Below are positions 7,824 through 10,494 of a stretch of DNA of 10,494 nucleotides, piece by piece (position 1 is the stretch's first letter; each line of letters starts with the position of its first letter). The stretch comes from JTS-RE94 sp041750795. GTDB lineage: Bacteria; Planctomycetota; Planctomycetia; Pirellulales; PALSA-1355. The DNA lies in NCBI GenBank assembly GCA_041750795.1, contig JBGSYQ010000060.1, positions 1 through 10,494 of the forward strand, in the 5' to 3' direction. The notes under the pieces are model-generated. The model worked only from the letters and a program-made list of their open reading frames with translations. It ran no database searches and was not told the DNA's origin. A program made the position numbers and the translations under genes.

Positions 7824-10382
7824 TCAACCTGGCAGAGTACGCAGCACGTGGTCGTGCAACTCGAGTGCACCGGGAGCTTGGGCCCGCACCATTTGTGTGA
7901 GGAGATTCAAGAACGAGTCCCGGAACTGACTGTTGGATTCGAGCTCCCTTCGATGCTGGTTCCAGACGTGGTGCAGAAGCACAACGAGTGCTCCTCGTAG
8001 CTCATCGGAATAATAGCGACGTCTGTCACGGTCTACTTGGGCGTATTTGGCAAGCCACTGGAGTCCAGGAACCACCAACTGTTTGGCGCCAGCGAGCGCA
8101 AGGCACCGAGCAAATCCAGTTGCAAGGTGCGGGAGGCGTAGCCATGGCGACCATTGCTGGAGAACAGGTTCCAATGAGGCAAGTGCATCCTCATACTCGG
8201 CCTTTTCGATCAGAGTATCGCCATAGTCAAAACCAAGAAGAGAATAATGCAGATCGTCGAGCCGATAAGTCCATTCGCGGTCCTGCCACGAAGGAGCGAC
8301 GAGGGAGTATTCGATTAGCTGCCGCCACCTTTCGACAAAAACATGGGGAGTAGAGCTCGCCTTTGGGCCTTGGAGAATCCAGTCATGAAGAAAGCTTTCA
8401 ACCCAATAGTGTGCACGTGGGCCGAGATCGAGTATTGGGTGCCATAGCTCCTCCGGCGCCTCATCTTCACGCATCTGAGCGATGAGCGAAGCGACTTTTG
8501 TGAAGATCCAGTTGTCATACGGATAGGGAGTTCCGTCAATTTCACCGCTCTCATCACGGTCGGAGCCCTCAATCGTGGCGAGGGTCACTGACAAAAGTTC
8601 CCGTTGCGTGTGAATCCAGCTACGGCGTTCGTCATCGCTCCTGGCGTTATCGAGATATGGAAGCCAGTCAAAAGCCTTTTGGAGAAACTGGATATCGACC
8701 CCTGCGTAACGCCTGCGGGCTAGGGGATGCGCAGATATGCTTGGTGGGGTGTCGCTGGATGGCTCTTCATCCGAGGTGGTGTCGTCGTCCTCAGACGTGT
8801 CAGAGTGTCTTTTGAATCGCCTTCGCCACTCACGGTCGGCAACATCGTATGCGTGCTCCGAGATCGGCCTTATCGAAGTTGGAGTTGCCGAAAGCTTGCG
8901 GTCGACAAAGGCGTTAAGAAGTCTGTGTCGGTAGCGTTGGGTGAGGCGGTTTCGCCTCTCGTCGTCAATCAACCCGTGATCTGCCCGAAACCGAGCAACG
9001 AATGAGATCCCTGCGTACATGATCGCCAGGTTCTGGAGCCGCTGAAATTCTTCGCCGAGTCGATGCCGCAGGCGGTATGCTGCCCTCATGGTGTATTGGG
9101 CCGTGTCGTAATGGAACGACATCACGGCTGCGGCAGCCTCTATCCGTACATTGCGGTCGTCCGGATTCTCAGCCATTGACGCCACAGCGAGCTCGCCCCA
9201 AAAACTATCCCAGAGAAAGCCCGATGGGGATTCCCGCATGTCGAACTCGCTGCGGCCAAGCGGCTCGGAGAAAAGCTCCGCCAAGTGGTCAGCGCACCAC
9301 TTCTCTCGTGCACTGTCCGCTTGAAACCAGTCTCTGTGCAAGATCGCTAAGACGGACACACCGGCCACTAAAGCCGACGCCAATCGCTCTTTTGGATTAT
9401 CGAGGCTGGCCTTTGCGGCAATGTTGGGCAATCGTTGGAGATCTTGCCAGAACTCTTCGAGCATCTCTCGGGACAAGGGCCTTTGCTCATCTAGCAAATT
9501 CCGGCAGCGTGCTGGAAAGTTGAGAAGCCTCAGAGTTGCGTCGGCAGTTTCACCGGCTGCTTTGGTGCTGCACTTGAGGTTTTGGGGCCATTCAAGCTCA
9601 ACCGCAATGTGACAAGAGTCCAATCGCCTTGCGCGGTAATTCGCCGGATCGAACCTCGCAATCAGAAGCTCAAGCGATGTTGGGTCACGAGTCGAGCCAA
9701 GTTGCCGCTTCCAGTTTTCACGCACCTCCGAGAAAGAGGATCGCAGATCAGGCTCGGAAAGAAGCAATTGAATTGCGTGCTGGACAAACAGTTGCTTGCG
9801 ATGGGGAAGCAGAGTCCAATCTCGCGCAAGGTTGCAGACGTATTCACCTTCTCGGGTCCACGTGAAGAAGAACATGTTGAGGGTATCTTCTTCTGCGACG
9901 ATGCGCTGGTCCCAGTAGTACGCCTGCCAGCAGCTCAGGAGAGGGCTGAGCGCGGATTTCAAAAGCTCGGGGTGTTTCTTTGCAAGCGCGAAGAGTACCG
10001 CAAGGACTGCAACCGAGCGAGCGTTCGTCAGCAGGTAGGTAAGCCACTTGTCGATTGGGCGACCGCCTTCGACTTCATCGTAGAGCCATTTTTCGAGCGC
10101 CATGAGTGCGCTCACTAGAATGTCCGTGCCGATTAGGCGGTTTCGATGCCATCCGTATACCCGCGAATCGCCAAGCCAACGTGTTTCAAAGCCGGAGATC
10201 GTGACGTTCACCGACAAATCGCGGTCCACCATCTTGTCGACGTACGATAAATCCGAATCACTCGACTCATCGTGATTGAACTTTCCAGTCCGGGTAATCC
10301 AGTCCTTCCATTGAGCTGTGGCAAAGTTTGCAAGGCGGACAATCAGGTCGAGACTGCTCTGTAGAAATCCACTCCTTGCTAG
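7824..10382 (-). CDS. Large alpha-helical protein, C-terminal 852 residues, 5' end removed by an IS element; possible STAND/NACHT-type NTPase remnant
   Basis: The open frame runs from an in-frame TAG at 10383-10385 to a stop at 7824. The first ATG is at 10232 (802 residues), but the 50 codons before it also read as protein (SGFLQSSLDLIVRLANFATA, QWKDWITRTGKFNHDE), contain no ATG, GTG or TTG, and the ATG has no ribosome binding site. The gene is therefore 5'-truncated where the IS begins. The remainder is nearly all helical, rich in Leu, Ala, Trp and Arg, with repeat-like segments (for example VSALMALEKWLYDEVEGG near residue 40 of the ATG form) and an acidic linker at 476-500 (DTSEDDDTTSDEE). 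No Walker A, nuclease or protease motif is seen. I recall S-A-L-M-A-L-E-K-W-x-Y-like segments in the C-terminal parts of very large ATP-binding proteins, some with defence roles; this is recollection, not proof. Confidence 0.6.
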   Translation of the reverse strand, partial: LARSGFLQSSLDLIVRLANFATAQWKDWITRTGKFNHDESSDSDLSYVDKMVDRDLSVNVTISGFETRWLGDSRVYGWHRNRLIGTDILVSALMALEKWLYDEVEGGRPIDKWLTYLLTNARSVAVLAVLFALAKKHPELLKSALSPLLSCWQAYYWDQRIVAEEDTLNMFFFTWTREGEYVCNLARDWTLLPHRKQLFVQHAIQLLLSEPDLRSSFSEVRENWKRQLGSTRDPTSLELLIARFDPANYRARRLDSCHIAVELEWPQNLKCSTKAAGETADATLRLLNFPARCRNLLDEQRPLSREMLEEFWQDLQRLPNIAAKASLDNPKERLASALVAGVSVLAILHRDWFQADSAREKWCADHLAELFSEPLGRSEFDMRESPSGFLWDSFWGELAVASMAENPDDRNVRIEAAAAVMSFHYDTAQYTMRAAYRLRHRLGEEFQRLQNLAIMYAGISFVARFRADHGLIDDERRNRLTQRYRHRLLNAFVDRKLSATPTSIRPISEHAYDVADREWRRRFKRHSDTSEDDDTTSDEEPSSDTPPSISAHPLARRRYAGVDIQFLQKAFDWLPYLDNARSDDERRSWIHTQRELLSVTLATIEGSDRDESGEIDGTPYPYDNWIFTKVASLIAQMREDEAPEELWHPILDLGPRAHYWVESFLHDWILQGPKASSTPHVFVERWRQLIEYSLVAPSWQDREWTYRLDDLHYSLLGFDYGDTLIEKAEYEDALASLEPVLQQWSPWLRLPHLATGFARCLALAGAKQLVVPGLQWLAKYAQVDRDRRRYYSDELRGALVVLLHHVWNQHRRELESNSQFRDSFLNLLTQMVRAQAPGALELHDHVLRTLPG

Positions 10383-10421
10383 CTAGTCTGCTAGCATCTC
10401 CGCGTGCGTAGTACAAGGAGT
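10371..10421 (+). promoter_or_regulatory. Inverted repeats at the IS left end that can mask the transposase ribosome binding site
   Basis: ACTCCTTG (10371-10378) is the exact reverse complement of CAAGGAGT (10414-10421), which contains the AAGGAG ribosome binding site of the transposase. Between them TGCTAGC (10377-10383) and GCTAGCA (10390-10396) form a second 7-bp hairpin around TAGTCT; the two structures share two bases. Transcripts entering from outside would contain both arms and could hide the binding site. The exact IS end is not known; 10371-10385 is likely. Confidence 0.45.
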
Positions 10422-10494
10422 ATGAAGACCAGCAAGTCACCGCGGCGGGTGTTGCAGTACGCTCATTTGATCGGTCAGCTCGTCCTGCCTGATT
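10422..10494 (+). CDS. IS transposase, N-terminal 24 residues (IS4/IS5-like), runs off the window
   Basis: The ATG at 10422 opens a frame reading MKTSKSPRRVLQYAHLIGQL then VLPD to the right edge. This basic start is one I associate with N-termini of DDE transposases of IS4/IS5-like elements in planctomycetes; the exact family needs the rest of the gene. AAGGAG ends only one base before the ATG, unusually close, so either translation is weak by design or the start is slightly different. It is divergent to, and cuts off the 5' end of, the large minus-strand gene. Confidence 0.6.
   Translation, partial: MKTSKSPRRVLQYAHLIGQLVLPD

Noticed and set aside
9077..10118. Plus-strand frames of 148 and 178 codons
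   Set aside because: They are antisense to the large helical-protein gene and show no protein-like pattern or start signals.

Overview
The window looks like a genome-plasticity region of a planctomycete, probably of the Pirellulales type. This is inferred from a PEP-CTERM-anchored LamG-like exported protein, a planctomycete-style integrase tail containing PPRGVEPP and AWPHLPEAIRKG, slipin gene fragments, and transposase ends of types I associate with that phylum. No 16S or core marker is present, so the assignment rests on gene style only.

Layout. Positions 1-140 are the right end of an IS256-family element. Positions 199-292 hold a tRNA-like sequence with an Asn (GTT) anticodon and an unusually long variable arm. 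Positions 294-3052 (minus) contain katG followed after 13 bp by a small gene of about 112 codons. That small gene is split by a 150-bp MITE; removing the MITE and one 4-bp target duplication restores one continuous reading frame. A second MITE copy, inverted, sits 10 bp upstream of the katG ribosome binding site, and a third lies at 3386-3531 with a perfect 4-bp target duplication. Each copy is a chain of hairpins, one with a GTAA loop. Positions 3532-4061 have no convincing gene. Positions 4062-4940 (minus) encode a PEP-CTERM protein.

Positions 5185-6413 hold two truncated, diverged copies of the 5' end of a slipin/SPFH gene on the plus strand, with a small membrane protein gene on the minus strand between them. 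A short unrecognised gene (6765-7130) follows. Positions 7427-7730 form an integration scar: a tRNA 3' end and its terminator on the minus strand, read through on the plus strand by an integrase-like C-terminal tail. Positions 7824-10382 (minus) carry the large C-terminal part (852 residues) of a very large helical protein. Its 5' end is cut off by an IS element whose transposase starts at 10422 and runs out of the window.

The only clearly intact genes are katG, the PEP-CTERM gene and probably the small membrane protein gene. The rest is debris from insertion and integration: two IS ends, three MITEs, one MITE-split gene, two decayed slipin copies, an integrase scar and one IS-truncated large gene. 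The most unusual items are the multi-hairpin MITE family, the class II-like tRNA with an Asn anticodon, and the truncated large protein, which could be a remnant of a defence or signalling NTPase (uncertain).
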